The position numbers and the translations under genes are program-made. The notes below the pieces were generated by a model. The model worked only from the letters and a program-made list of their open reading frames with translations. It was not told where the DNA came from and made no database searches. Positions 7,471 through 21,101 of a DNA stretch of 64,000 bases are shown here, one piece after another; the stretch's first letter is position 1; each line of letters starts with the position of its first letter. The stretch comes from Zoogloea sp035335645. GTDB lineage: Bacteria; Pseudomonadota; Gammaproteobacteria; Burkholderiales; Rhodocyclaceae. The stretch is taken from contig DAOQMM010000001.1 of assembly GCA_035335645.1 (NCBI GenBank), positions 1 through 64,000 on the forward strand, given 5' to 3'.

Positions 7471-9141
7471 ATGCTGCGCCATCTGACTGTCCGCGATTTC
7501 GTCATCGTCGATCACCTCGAGCTGGAGTTCTGTGCCGGCTTTGGCGCCCTCACCGGCGAAACGGGTGCCGGCAAGTCCATCCTGCTCGACGCGCTGGGTC
7601 TGGCGCTCGGTGGCAAGGGCGACGCCGGCGTCGTGCGCAGCGGTCAGGCGCGCGCAGAGATCGTGGCGGAATTCGATCTTCCCGCCGACAGTGCGCTAGC
7701 TGCCTGGCTGGAAGAACAGTCGCTCACGTCCGAGGACGGCACTGTCCAGATGCGCCGGGTCATTGACAGCAGCGGACGTTCCAAGGCCTGGCTGAACGGA
7801 TCGCCGGTGGTGCTCGGGCAGTTGCGAGCGGCCGGCGAGCTGCTCGCCGACATCCACGGCCAGCATGCCCACCACGCCCTGTTGCGAAGTGAGGCCCAGC
7901 TGGCGCTGGTCGATGCCCATGGCGGCCTGAGTGCCGATGCGGTTGAAGTGGCCCGTCGCTTCCGTGTCTGGATGGGGGCCCGCAAGGCTCGGGAAGCAAG
8001 CGAGGCAGGCGCCGCCTCGAGCGAACGGGAGCGCGAACTGCTCACCTGGCAGGTGACCGAGCTGCGGGAACTGGCATTCGAACCCGATGAATGGGACGCC
8101 CTCAACCAGGAACAGGCCAGGCTGGCTCACGCGGCCAGCCTGATCGAAGGTAGCGGGGAGATCCTGGACGGCCTTGCGGAAGGTGAGCTCGCCCTGGTGT
8201 CGCTGCTGGAGCGGCTGGCCGGCCGGGCGGCGGACATGCGCCAGTACGACGCCCGCGTGGGCGATGTGGAGGATCTTCTGCGGGGTGCCGGCATCCAGCT
8301 CGATGAAGCCGTGCATGCCCTGCGGCGCTATCGGGATCGGCTCGATCTGGATCCGCAGCGCCTGACCGAAGTGGATCAGCGCATTCAGGCAGTGACGGCC
8401 CTGGCGCGCAAGCATCGTTGTGCGCCGGCGGACCTTCCCGCCCTGCTGGCCGAGAGCGACGCGCGGCTCGCCCAGCTGACCCGGCAGTCCGACCCGGAGG
8501 CCCTCGCCCGCGAAGAGGCGGCGGCGCAGGAGGCTTTCCTCGCGGTGGCGCGGCCCTTGTCGGTGGCGCGCAAGCAGGTGGCGTCGGCGCTGTCGGCAGC
8601 GGTGACGGAGGCGATGCAGACCCTGGCGATGGCCGGTGCCCGTTTCGAGGTGTGCCTGGCGACAGAGGTCGCGGGGGCTGCGACGGGGCTTGAGCGGGTT
8701 GAATTCCTGGTCACGGCCAATGCCAGTCAGCCGCTGCGCCCGCTCTCAAAGGTGGCCTCGGGCGGCGAACTGTCACGCATCGGGCTGGCGATCCAGGTCA
8801 TCACCAGCCGCAACGCTGCCACGCCCACGCTGCTCTTCGACGAGGTGGACGTGGGCATTGGCGGTCGCGTGGCGGAGATTGTGGGGCGGCTCCTGCGCCA
8901 GCTGGGCAGCGACCGTCAGGTGCTGTGCGTGACCCACCTGCCTCAGGTGGCAGCCCAGGCCAACTGGCAGTGGAGCATTGCCAAGGATAACGACGGCGAC
9001 GAGACCCTGTCACGGGTGATGGTGTTGACGCCGACCGAGCGCATCGAAGAGATCGCCCGCATGCTGGGGGGCGTTCAGATCACCGATACTACCCGCAGCC
9101 ACGCAGCGGAAATGCTCGCTGCGGCAGGCAATCCGGTCTGA
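7471..9141 (+). CDS. recN: DNA repair protein RecN
   Basis: A 556-residue SMC-like ATPase that acts in double-strand break repair. The Walker A motif GETGAGKSILLDALGLALGG is near residue 29, two long coiled-coil regions (about 150-350) flank the middle, the ABC signature appears as KVASGGELSRIGLAIQV and Walker B as LLFDEVDVGIGG, followed by CVTHLPQVA. The start MLRHLTVRDFVIVDHLELEF matches the family; the same frame is open upstream inside nadK. It is the second gene after nadK, an arrangement often seen in proteobacteria. Confidence 0.97.
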   Translation: MLRHLTVRDFVIVDHLELEFCAGFGALTGETGAGKSILLDALGLALGGKGDAGVVRSGQARAEIVAEFDLPADSALAAWLEEQSLTSEDGTVQMRRVIDSSGRSKAWLNGSPVVLGQLRAAGELLADIHGQHAHHALLRSEAQLALVDAHGGLSADAVEVARRFRVWMGARKAREASEAGAASSERERELLTWQVTELRELAFEPDEWDALNQEQARLAHAASLIEGSGEILDGLAEGELALVSLLERLAGRAADMRQYDARVGDVEDLLRGAGIQLDEAVHALRRYRDRLDLDPQRLTEVDQRIQAVTALARKHRCAPADLPALLAESDARLAQLTRQSDPEALAREEAAAQEAFLAVARPLSVARKQVASALSAAVTEAMQTLAMAGARFEVCLATEVAGAATGLERVEFLVTANASQPLRPLSKVASGGELSRIGLAIQVITSRNAATPTLLFDEVDVGIGGRVAEIVGRLLRQLGSDRQVLCVTHLPQVAAQANWQWSIAKDNDGDETLSRVMVLTPTERIEEIARMLGGVQITDTTRSHAAEMLAAAGNPV

Positions 9142-9161
9142 TTCCCGCGGTTGTCGCCGGA

Positions 9162-9740
9162 TCAGCCAGCGAGACCGGCCGCGCCGGCGAAGGTGACCAG
9201 GCCGGTCAGGATGAACACGGCCGCTGCGGCCCAGCGGATCTGGGTGAGGGGCAGGCGGCGGGCGAGGGCTTCGCCGAGCAGCACTGCCGGCACATTGGCG
9301 ATCATCATCCCGATCGTGGTCCCGAGGACGACCCAGCCCAGTGCATCGAAGCGCGCCGCCAGGGCGACGGTTGCGAGCTGGGTCTTGTCTCCCATCTCAG
9401 CCATGAAGAAGGCAATCAGAGTGGTCATGAAGGCGCCGGCCGGGTGCATGGCGGCAGGGGCTTCATCGTCGTCCAGGGTGTCGGGCTTGAGGGTCCACAG
9501 GCCGAAGACGACGAACACGGACCCCACGATCCAGGGCAGCCAGTGGGCCGGAATAAGGTTGGCCAGCCATACGCCCACCGAGCCGGCCAGGGCGTGGTTG
9601 AGGATCGTGGCGACGAAGATTCCGGCGACGATGGCCCAGGGCTTGCGCAGCCGCGCGGCGAGGACGAAGGACAGAAGCTGCGTCTTGTCGCCGATCTCGG
9701 CAAGGGCGACGAGCGCCGCGGAGGTGAGGAAGGCTTCCAT
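9162..9740 (-). CDS. UPF0016/GDT1-family membrane transporter (Mn2+/Ca2+ type)
   Basis: A 192-residue membrane protein with six predicted helices arranged as two inverted halves. Each half opens with the family signature, E-I-G-D-K-T-Q at about residue 16 and E-M-G-D-K-T-Q at about 113, which bind the cation. Relatives include yeast Gdt1, human TMEM165 and the Vibrio Mn exporter MneA, so manganese export is the likely role. The start MEAFLTSAALVALAEIGDKT matches the family; the frame is open to 9812. It lies 29 bases after fur in the same direction, suggesting linkage to metal homeostasis. The gap is too short for a yybP-ykoY riboswitch. Confidence 0.88.
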   Translation of the reverse strand: MEAFLTSAALVALAEIGDKTQLLSFVLAARLRKPWAIVAGIFVATILNHALAGSVGVWLANLIPAHWLPWIVGSVFVVFGLWTLKPDTLDDDEAPAAMHPAGAFMTTLIAFFMAEMGDKTQLATVALAARFDALGWVVLGTTIGMMIANVPAVLLGEALARRLPLTQIRWAAAAVFILTGLVTFAGAAGLAG

Positions 9741-9769
9741 GGAGAGGGCGGCGGAGTGCCGCCGGAGGG

Positions 9770-10222
9770 TCAGATCAGGGGTGTTCCGGATTTGCCGGGC
9801 CTGTGGGGGCAATCAGTCTTCTTGCAGTCCACGTAGAGATAGAGGGCGTGTTCATGAACCTCGTAGCCGCGCTCGCGGGCGATGCGGTTCTGCCGCTCCT
9901 CGATTTCCGGGTCGTAGAATTCTTCAACCTTGCCACACTGCAGGCAGACGAGGTGGTCGTGATGATGGCCTTCGTTGAGCTCGAAGACGGCCTTGCCGGA
10001 TTCAAAGTAATGGCGTTCGAGCAGGCCGGCCTGCTCGAACTGGGTGAGGACGCGGTAAACGGTGGCCAGGCCGATGTCCATGTCCTCGGCGATGAGCAGA
10101 CGGTACACGTCTTCCGCGGTGAGGTGACGATTGTCGGCCTTCTGGAAGAGGTCGAGGATCTTGAGCCGCGGCGTGGTGGCCTTGAGGCCGATGTTCTTGA
10201 GGTTCTGGGAATTGCTGGACAT
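9770..10222 (-). CDS. fur: Ferric uptake regulator Fur
   Basis: A 150-residue iron-responsive repressor. The winged helix covers residues about 12-85 (LKATTPRLKILDLFQ; DMDIGLATVYRVLTQFEQAG), followed by the metal-binding HHHDHLVCLQCGKVEEFYD with the CxxC zinc site, and a C-terminal pair of cysteines in VDCKKTDCPHR. Start MSSNSQNLKNIGLKATTPRL matches betaproteobacterial Fur. It is divergent from bamE, a widespread arrangement, with a 7-9-7 inverted repeat between them. The UPF0016 transporter gene follows. Confidence 0.97.
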   Translation of the reverse strand: MSSNSQNLKNIGLKATTPRLKILDLFQKADNRHLTAEDVYRLLIAEDMDIGLATVYRVLTQFEQAGLLERHYFESGKAVFELNEGHHHDHLVCLQCGKVEEFYDPEIEERQNRIARERGYEVHEHALYLYVDCKKTDCPHRPGKSGTPLI

Positions 10223-10244
10223 GGTGGCCCCGGTACGTGCACAC

Positions 10245-10267
10245 GCTGGCCCGCAGGAGCGGCCAGC
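10245..10267. repeat. Inverted repeat between fur and bamE
   Basis: GCTGGCC, nine bases, GGCCAGC: a perfect 7-base inverted repeat 23 bases upstream of the fur start. On the fur transcript it could fold as a GC-rich hairpin; as DNA its 23-base span would suit a dimeric regulator. It does not resemble the AT-rich Fur box. The adjacent AT-rich stretch 10270-10283 probably holds the promoter region of one or both genes. Confidence 0.55.
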
Positions 10268-10333
10268 CCCATATGATATAGTTTCCGCCCTTCGTTGAGA
10301 ATTCGGCCCAGCCGGGCCCGTCCCGCGACCGCC

Positions 10334-10690
10334 ATGCGCCCTCTGCTCTGCCTGCTGCTTGTGCTGCCGACCCTCGGTGGGTGTTCGGCGGTCATCGATT
10401 TTCTCAAGCCGTACCGGATCGACGTCCGCCAGGGCAATTTTGTGACCCAGGAGTCGGTGTCCCAGCTCAAACCCGGCATGTCCCGCGACCAGGTGCGCTT
10501 TCTTCTGGGTACGCCGCTGCTGAACGATGTCTTCCATACTGATCGCTGGGATTACGTCTATCGCCTTCAACCCGGCAAGGGCGAGGCGCAGGAGCGTCGC
10601 CTGACGGTGGTCTTCGAGGACGGCAAGCTGGTGCGTCTGGAGGGCGACGTGCGGGCGGCCGGCGGTGAGGGCACGGCGACCAGGCCGTGA
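10334..10690 (+). CDS. bamE: Outer membrane assembly lipoprotein BamE (SmpA/OmlA)
   Basis: A 118-residue lipoprotein of the Bam complex that inserts beta-barrel proteins in the outer membrane. The N-terminus is a lipoprotein signal with lipobox LGGC, putting the acylated cysteine at residue 17. The SmpA/OmlA domain follows: QGNFVTQESVSQLKPGMSRD, then VRFLLGTPLLNDVFHTDRWD and YVYRLQPGKGE, with a typical ending in LTVVFEDGKLVRLEGD. The start is the ATG directly in front of the signal peptide; the frame is open 39 bases further up. Divergent from fur. Confidence 0.95.
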   Translation: MRPLLCLLLVLPTLGGCSAVIDFLKPYRIDVRQGNFVTQESVSQLKPGMSRDQVRFLLGTPLLNDVFHTDRWDYVYRLQPGKGEAQERRLTVVFEDGKLVRLEGDVRAAGGEGTATRP

Positions 10691-10738
10691 CGGACCGGCA
10701 TGCTGCCGGTTCCCTGAACATGAATTTCTGAGGATGAC

Positions 10739-11545
10739 ATGAGTCAAGTCCGTATAGCCATCGCCGGTGCGTCCGGGCGCATGGGTCGCATGCTGATCGA
10801 AACCACCCTCAAGGCTGCCGACATGAAGCTGGTTGCGGCGTTCGAGCAGCTGGGCAGCCCCTTCGTCGGCAAGGACGCCGGCGAGCTGGTCGGTCAGGCC
10901 TGCGGTGTGGCCATCAGCTGCGACGTGGCGGCCGGTCTGGCTGAGGCCGACTGCCTGATCGATTTCACCCGGCCCGAAGGGACGTTGCATCACCTGGCCC
11001 TGGCCCGGGCTGCCCGTTGCGCCATGGTGATCGGCACCACCGGCTTCGGTCCGGAGGGCAAGGCGGCCATAGGCGCGGCAGCTCAGGACATTCCGGTCGT
11101 GTTCGCGCCAAACATGGCGGTGGGCGTCAATGCGGTCTTCAAGCTTCTGGACGTGGCGGCGCGCATCCTCAACGAGGGCTACGACGTGGAGATCATTGAG
11201 GCCCACCATCGACTCAAGGTGGATGCGCCTTCCGGCACCGCCCTGCGCATGGGTGAGGTGGTGGCCAGCGCTTTGGGCCGCAATCTCGAAGAATGCGCCA
11301 TTTACGGGCGTGAAGGCGTGACGGGCGAGCGGGACAGTCAGACCATCGGATTCGCCACCATCCGTGGCGGCGACGTGGTGGGCGATCACACCGTGCTCTT
11401 CGCGGGCATCGGTGAGCGTATCGAGATCACCCACAAGTCGTCCAGCCGGATGTCCTATGCCACGGGCAGCCTGCGGGCCGCGCGCTTCCTTGCTGGCAAG
11501 GATTCTGGCCTGTTCGACATGCAGGACGTGCTCGGCTTGCGCTGA
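10739..11545 (+). CDS. dapB: 4-hydroxy-tetrahydrodipicolinate reductase
   Basis: A 268-residue NAD(P)H-dependent reductase of the lysine and diaminopimelate pathway. It has the Rossmann motif IAIAGASGRMGRMLIE at the N-terminus, the family signature EIIEAHHRLKVDAPSGTAL with the catalytic histidine and lysine, and RGGDVVGDHTVLFAG near the C-terminus. TGAGGATGAC before the ATG supplies the ribosome site. It follows bamE by 48 bases; no terminator was seen between them, so a bamE-dapB transcript is possible. Confidence 0.97.
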   Translation: MSQVRIAIAGASGRMGRMLIETTLKAADMKLVAAFEQLGSPFVGKDAGELVGQACGVAISCDVAAGLAEADCLIDFTRPEGTLHHLALARAARCAMVIGTTGFGPEGKAAIGAAAQDIPVVFAPNMAVGVNAVFKLLDVAARILNEGYDVEIIEAHHRLKVDAPSGTALRMGEVVASALGRNLEECAIYGREGVTGERDSQTIGFATIRGGDVVGDHTVLFAGIGERIEITHKSSSRMSYATGSLRAARFLAGKDSGLFDMQDVLGLR

Positions 11546-11627
11546 CGGTCCTTCGCGGGCGCCCTCATCTCAAGATTCGGGCAGGGCGTCCGTTAGTCGC
11601 AAGGTGAAGTGAGACAGGGTCCGCTGC

Positions 11628-14279
<2,652 letters not shown>

Positions 14280-14316
14280 AACACTGCACCGGATTGGGGC
14301 ATCGGGTGGGACGCAT

Positions 14317-14345
14317 TTGCCCGGAGCGGTGCCTCGGGCTATAAT
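14317..14345 (+). promoter_or_regulatory. Sigma70 promoter of carAB
   Basis: TTGCCC, 17 bases, TATAAT: -10 is perfect and -35 has three matches in the key TTG. Transcription would begin near 14352, only about 8 bases before the terminator-like hairpin at 14360. Confidence 0.75.
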
Positions 14346-14359
14346 CTTGCGGTTATCAG

Positions 14360-14390
14360 CGGGATAGCCTCACGGGCTGATCCCGTTTTT
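14360..14390 (+). terminator. Terminator-like hairpin in the carA leader
   Basis: CGGGAT-AGCC, loop TCACG, GGCT-G-ATCCCG then TTTTT: a ten-pair stem with one bulged G followed by five T. It lies just downstream of the carA promoter and 60 bases before the carA start. It may end transcription from the upstream kinase gene, act as an attenuator of carAB, or both. Confidence 0.7.
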
Positions 14391-14449
14391 CATGTGTAGC
14401 CCGGCTACCCATGTGAGCATTTCCATCAAAAAGTTTCGAGGAGTCCGCC

Positions 14450-15598
14450 GTGTCTGCTTTCCCGCCCGCCATTCTTGCCCTTGCCGACGGGACGGTGTTT
14501 TACGGTAAAGGTATTGGAGCGGTCGGGATGACCACCGGCGAGGTGGTGTTCAACACCTCCATGTCCGGTTATCAGGAAATCCTCACCGATCCCAGCTACT
14601 GTCGCCAGATCGTCACCCTGACCTACCCGCATATCGGTAACACCGGCATCAACCAGGAAGACTGCGAGGCGGGCAGGGTGTATGCCGCTGGCCTGGTGAT
14701 CCGCGATCTGCCGCTGCTGGCGTCCAACTGGCGCAACGAGCAGTCTCTGGATGCCTATCTCAAGGCCGAGAACATCGTCGCGATTGCGGGCATCGATACC
14801 CGCAAGCTGACCCGCATCCTGCGTGAGAAAGGGGCCCAGGGCGGCTGCATCGTCACCGCGGCGACCACGGCGGAGCTCAGCTCCGAGGCGGCCCTCGCCG
14901 AAGCCCGCGCCTTCCCCGGTCTGGCCGGCATGGACCTGGCCAAGGTGGTGTCGGCCGCAGAATCCTACGCCTGGACCGAAGGCGAGTGGCAGCTCGACAA
15001 GGGCTATGTTCCGCAGGAAGCCCCCCGTTTCCATGTGGTGGCCTTTGATTACGGCGTCAAGCGCAACATCCTGCGCATGCTGGCCGAGCGTGGCTGCCGC
15101 CTGACGGTGGTTCCTGCCCAGACTCCCGCGGCGGAGGTCCTGGCCCTCAATCCGGACGGTGTGTTCCTGTCCAACGGTCCCGGCGATCCGGAGCCCTGCG
15201 ACTATGCCATCGCCGCCATCCGCGAAGTGCTGGCCAAGGGCATTCCCACCTTCGGCATCTGCCTCGGGCACCAGCTTCTCGCCCTCGCTTCCGGCGCTCG
15301 CACCCTCAAGATGAAGTTCGGCCACCACGGGGCCAATCACCCGGTGAAGGATCTGGATTCCGGTCAGGTGCTCATCACCAGCCAGAACCACGGCTTTGCC
15401 GTCGATGTTGCAACGCTCCCGGCGAACCTTCGCGCCACCCATGTGTCCCTCTTCGACGGCAGTCTGCAGGGGTTGGCCCGCACAGACGTGCCGGCGTTCT
15501 GCTTCCAGGGTCACCCGGAAGCCAGTCCCGGTCCCCACGACGTGGCCTACCTGTTCGACCGTTTCATCGCCCTGATGGAGGGACGGCGCGCGTCCTGA
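14450..15598 (+). CDS. carA: Carbamoyl-phosphate synthase, small (glutaminase) subunit
   Basis: A 382-residue subunit that hydrolyses glutamine and passes ammonia to CarB for arginine and pyrimidine synthesis. The N-terminal CPSase domain begins LALADGTVFYGKGIG, followed by the class-I glutamine amidotransferase domain with catalytic cysteine in TFGICLGHQLLAL and the His/Glu pair in FCFQGHPEASPGPHD. The start is GTG at 14450 with GAGGAG seven bases upstream. carB follows after 66 bases. Confidence 0.97.
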   Translation: MSAFPPAILALADGTVFYGKGIGAVGMTTGEVVFNTSMSGYQEILTDPSYCRQIVTLTYPHIGNTGINQEDCEAGRVYAAGLVIRDLPLLASNWRNEQSLDAYLKAENIVAIAGIDTRKLTRILREKGAQGGCIVTAATTAELSSEAALAEARAFPGLAGMDLAKVVSAAESYAWTEGEWQLDKGYVPQEAPRFHVVAFDYGVKRNILRMLAERGCRLTVVPAQTPAAEVLALNPDGVFLSNGPGDPEPCDYAIAAIREVLAKGIPTFGICLGHQLLALASGARTLKMKFGHHGANHPVKDLDSGQVLITSQNHGFAVDVATLPANLRATHVSLFDGSLQGLARTDVPAFCFQGHPEASPGPHDVAYLFDRFIALMEGRRAS

Positions 15599-15664
15599 CG
15601 CACCGACCCGGCGGGCCCCAGGTTCGCCGCTCCCGGAATACCGCTCGCACGCAGCTGAAGAATC

Positions 15665-18885
<3,221 letters not shown>

Positions 18886-18889
<4 letters not shown>

Positions 18890-19362
18890 GCAAGATTCCG
18901 CTGACCGTTGCCGGTGCTGAAAAGCTGCGTCAGGAACTGCACCGTCTGAAGACCGTGGATCGTCCCAACGTGATCGCTGCGATTGCAGAGGCGCGCTCCC
19001 ACGGGGATCTGTCCGAAAACGCCGAATACGATGCCGCCAAGGAACGTCAGGGTTTCATCGAAGGCCGTATCCGCGAGGTGGAAGGCAAGCTCGGCAACGC
19101 CCAGATCATCGATCCCACGCTGCTCGACGCCGACGGCCGCTGCGTGTTTGGCGCAACGGTGGATCTGGAGGATCTGGATTCCGGCGCCAAGGTGAGTTAC
19201 CAGATCGTCGGGGACGACGAGGCAGACATCAAGGAAGGCAAGATCGCCATCAGTTCGCCCATCGCCCGTGCGCTGATCGGCAAATTTGCCGGCGATGTGG
19301 CTGAAGTGCAGGCGCCGGGTGGCGTGCGCGAACTGGAATTGATCGACGTCCGTTACGTTTGA
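18886..19362 (+). CDS. greA: Transcription elongation factor GreA
   Basis: A 158-residue factor that rescues backtracked RNA polymerase by stimulating transcript cleavage. The N-terminal coiled coil carries the acidic tip GDLSENAEYDAAKERQG and the C-terminal FKBP-like domain includes ISSPIARALIGKFAGDV. The start is the ATG overlapping the carB stop; the frame is open further up inside carB. Co-transcription with carAB is expected. Confidence 0.97.
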
Positions 19363-19393
19363 GTGGCAGCGCCATGACGCTCGGTGCGCAGCA

Positions 19394-19855
19394 ATGACCC
19401 GGTTGGCAGAACACGTGTACAGTCTGCTCATCACCCTGTGGGTTGGCGCCCTGTGGACGGTGGGCTACATGGTGGCGCCCACCTTGTTCCACATGCTGGA
19501 CGACCGCGCCTTGGCAGGTCGTCTGGCTGGGCAGCTATTTACGTACGTGGGCTGGTTGGGCATGGCCTCCGCGGCCTACCTGCTGGTCTTTGTCGCGCTT
19601 CGCAAGAACGGGGCTGCGTTCAAGAGCAGCGTGTTTTGGCTGGTGCTGGTGATGCTGCTTCTGACGGTTGCCGGCGCGTTCGGTATCCAGCCCGTCCTGG
19701 CTCAGCTCAAGGCGGAAAGCCTGCCGCGGGAAGTGATGGAAGGCGCCGTGCGTGACCGGTTCGTCGCATGGCACGGCGTGTCGAGCGTCGTTTACCTGGT
19801 CGAAAGTGTTCTGGGCGTGCTGCTCGTTGTCGTACAGGGCCGCGGTCTGCGCTGA
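19394..19855 (+). CDS. DUF4149-family membrane protein
   Basis: A 153-residue protein with four predicted membrane helices, at about residues 8-28, 45-65, 80-100 and 128-148. The N-terminal pattern LWVGALWTVGYMVAPTLF and the aspartate in HMLDDRALAG match the DUF4149 family, often found between greA and yhbY/rlmE in betaproteobacteria. Function unknown. It follows greA by 31 bases and convergently faces yhbY, whose stop is 20 bases away. Confidence 0.82.
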   Translation: MTRLAEHVYSLLITLWVGALWTVGYMVAPTLFHMLDDRALAGRLAGQLFTYVGWLGMASAAYLLVFVALRKNGAAFKSSVFWLVLVMLLLTVAGAFGIQPVLAQLKAESLPREVMEGAVRDRFVAWHGVSSVVYLVESVLGVLLVVVQGRGLR

Positions 19856-19875
19856 CACGGCCATGTGTGACAGAT

Positions 19876-20325
19876 TCAGTCTTCCCGACGGGGCTTGCGG
19901 TCCGACGGGGACGCGAACCAGTAAGGCTTCTTCTGGGCGGATTTAGGCTTCAAGGACGACACGCCACGGCGTGCCGACAAGACCTTGGCAGACTTGGCCT
20001 TGGCGAGGGAGCGTCGCGGTTTATCGGTGACCGGTGCCACCGTCTTTTCGTCTTCGCGGCGCTCACGCCAGACGACCAGCGTCTTGCCGATGTGCTGTAC
20101 GGCGGCCGCACCGAGTTCCACACATACGGTCGCGAGAATTGCGTCGCGCTGGGCCCGGTCCTCTCCATACACGCGGATCTTGATGAGTTCGTGGGCCTGC
20201 AGGGCGGCATCGACCTCGTTCAGGACCGCCGGCGTAAGGCCGTTGCTGGCGACGCTGACAACCGGATGGAGGTGGTGAGCCTGCGCGCGAAAGGCCCGCC
20301 GCTGTGCTGGCGTGAGTTCAATCAT
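19876..20325 (-). CDS. yhbY: YhbY-family RNA-binding (CRM domain) protein
   Basis: A 149-residue protein; residues 1-95 are a CRM domain (LTPAQRRAFRAQAHHLHPVV; ASNGLTPAVLNEVDAALQAH; HELIKIRV; HIGKTLVVWRE), which in E. coli YhbY associates with pre-50S ribosomal particles. A basic Lys/Arg/Ser tail of about 50 residues follows and is absent from the 97-residue E. coli protein. Start: MIEL at 20325 or the ATG one codon earlier. A perfect TATAAT reads toward it at 20354-20359. Divergent from rlmE with about 40 bases between starts, the usual arrangement. Confidence 0.9.
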   Translation of the reverse strand: MIELTPAQRRAFRAQAHHLHPVVSVASNGLTPAVLNEVDAALQAHELIKIRVYGEDRAQRDAILATVCVELGAAAVQHIGKTLVVWRERREDEKTVAPVTDKPRRSLAKAKSAKVLSARRGVSSLKPKSAQKKPYWFASPSDRKPRRED

Positions 20326-20364
20326 CATTCCAACTCTTTGAAAAAAGGGCGTAATTATACCGCC

Positions 20365-20985
20365 ATGAAGCGTAGCAAGACCAGTAAATCGTGGATGATG
20401 GAACACGTGAACGATCCTTTCGTTCAGCGCGCAAAAACGGAGGGAATGCGCGCTCGAGCTGCCTATAAGCTGATGGAAATCGACGAAAAGGACAAACTGT
20501 TCCGGAGCGGCATGACCGTCGTGGACCTTGGTGCTGCGCCCGGGTCATGGAGTCAGGTGGCTGTCGGCAAGGTCGGTGGCGCCGGACGGGTCTTTGCACT
20601 GGATCTGCTGCCGATGGAGCCGATTCCGGGCGTGCATTTCATGCAGGGGGATTTTCACGACGACGCATTCGTCGAGGCGTTCGAAGTGCAGCTCGGGGAT
20701 GGGCAGGTGGACCTTGTGCTGTCCGACATCGCGCCGAATATCTCGGGAATTCCGTCCAGTGATCAGGCTCGGTCGATTCATCTGGCGGAGCTGGCACTAG
20801 ATTTCGCCGCGCGTCATCTGGCCGCCAACGGGCGCTTTCTTGTCAAGGTGTTCCAGGGCGAAGGGTTCGATGATTACCGCAAGGCGATGGGTGAAGCGTT
20901 CAGGAGTGTCGTCGTCCGCAAGCCCCAGGCGTCTCGAGGTCGAAGCGCGGAAGTCTATCTGCTGGGGACGGGCAAACGGTCCTGA
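20365..20985 (+). CDS. rlmE: 23S rRNA 2'-O-ribose U2552 methyltransferase
   Basis: A 206-residue FtsJ/RrmJ-type SAM-dependent enzyme that methylates U2552 in the A loop of 23S rRNA. The SAM motif VVDLGAAPGSWSQVA, catalytic Lys/Asp residues (RARAAYKLMEID, LSDIAPNISGI) and FLVKVFQGEGFDDY are all present. The ATG at 20365 starts the protein as MKRSKTSKSWM; the frame is open upstream but inside the divergent yhbY region. A perfect 8-base inverted repeat overlaps the stop (20985-21006) and could end the transcript, though no T-run follows. Confidence 0.96.
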   Translation: MKRSKTSKSWMMEHVNDPFVQRAKTEGMRARAAYKLMEIDEKDKLFRSGMTVVDLGAAPGSWSQVAVGKVGGAGRVFALDLLPMEPIPGVHFMQGDFHDDAFVEAFEVQLGDGQVDLVLSDIAPNISGIPSSDQARSIHLAELALDFAARHLAANGRFLVKVFQGEGFDDYRKAMGEAFRSVVVRKPQASRGRSAEVYLLGTGKRS

Positions 20986-21027
20986 TCCGGCGATCGTGCG
21001 CCGGATGCCCGCAAATTTGACGATCAT

Positions 21028-21056
21028 TTGATCCGGCGAACGATCAGACATAGAAT
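21028..21056 (+). promoter_or_regulatory. Sigma70 promoter of ftsH
   Basis: TTGATC, 17 bases, TAGAAT. Transcription would start near 21063, giving a leader of about 40 bases to the TTG start codon at 21102. No sigma32-type element was seen here, although ftsH is RpoH-dependent in E. coli. Confidence 0.65.
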
Positions 21057-21101
21057 CAGTCCACTGTACGTCCGCCCCTGTTGGGCGATCAAGGAATCGA
21101 G

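Noticed and set aside
9741..9769. yybP-ykoY manganese riboswitch before the UPF0016 transporter
   Set aside because: Only 29 bases separate it from fur; a six-pair GGCGGC/GCCGCC hairpin is there but nothing like the aptamer.
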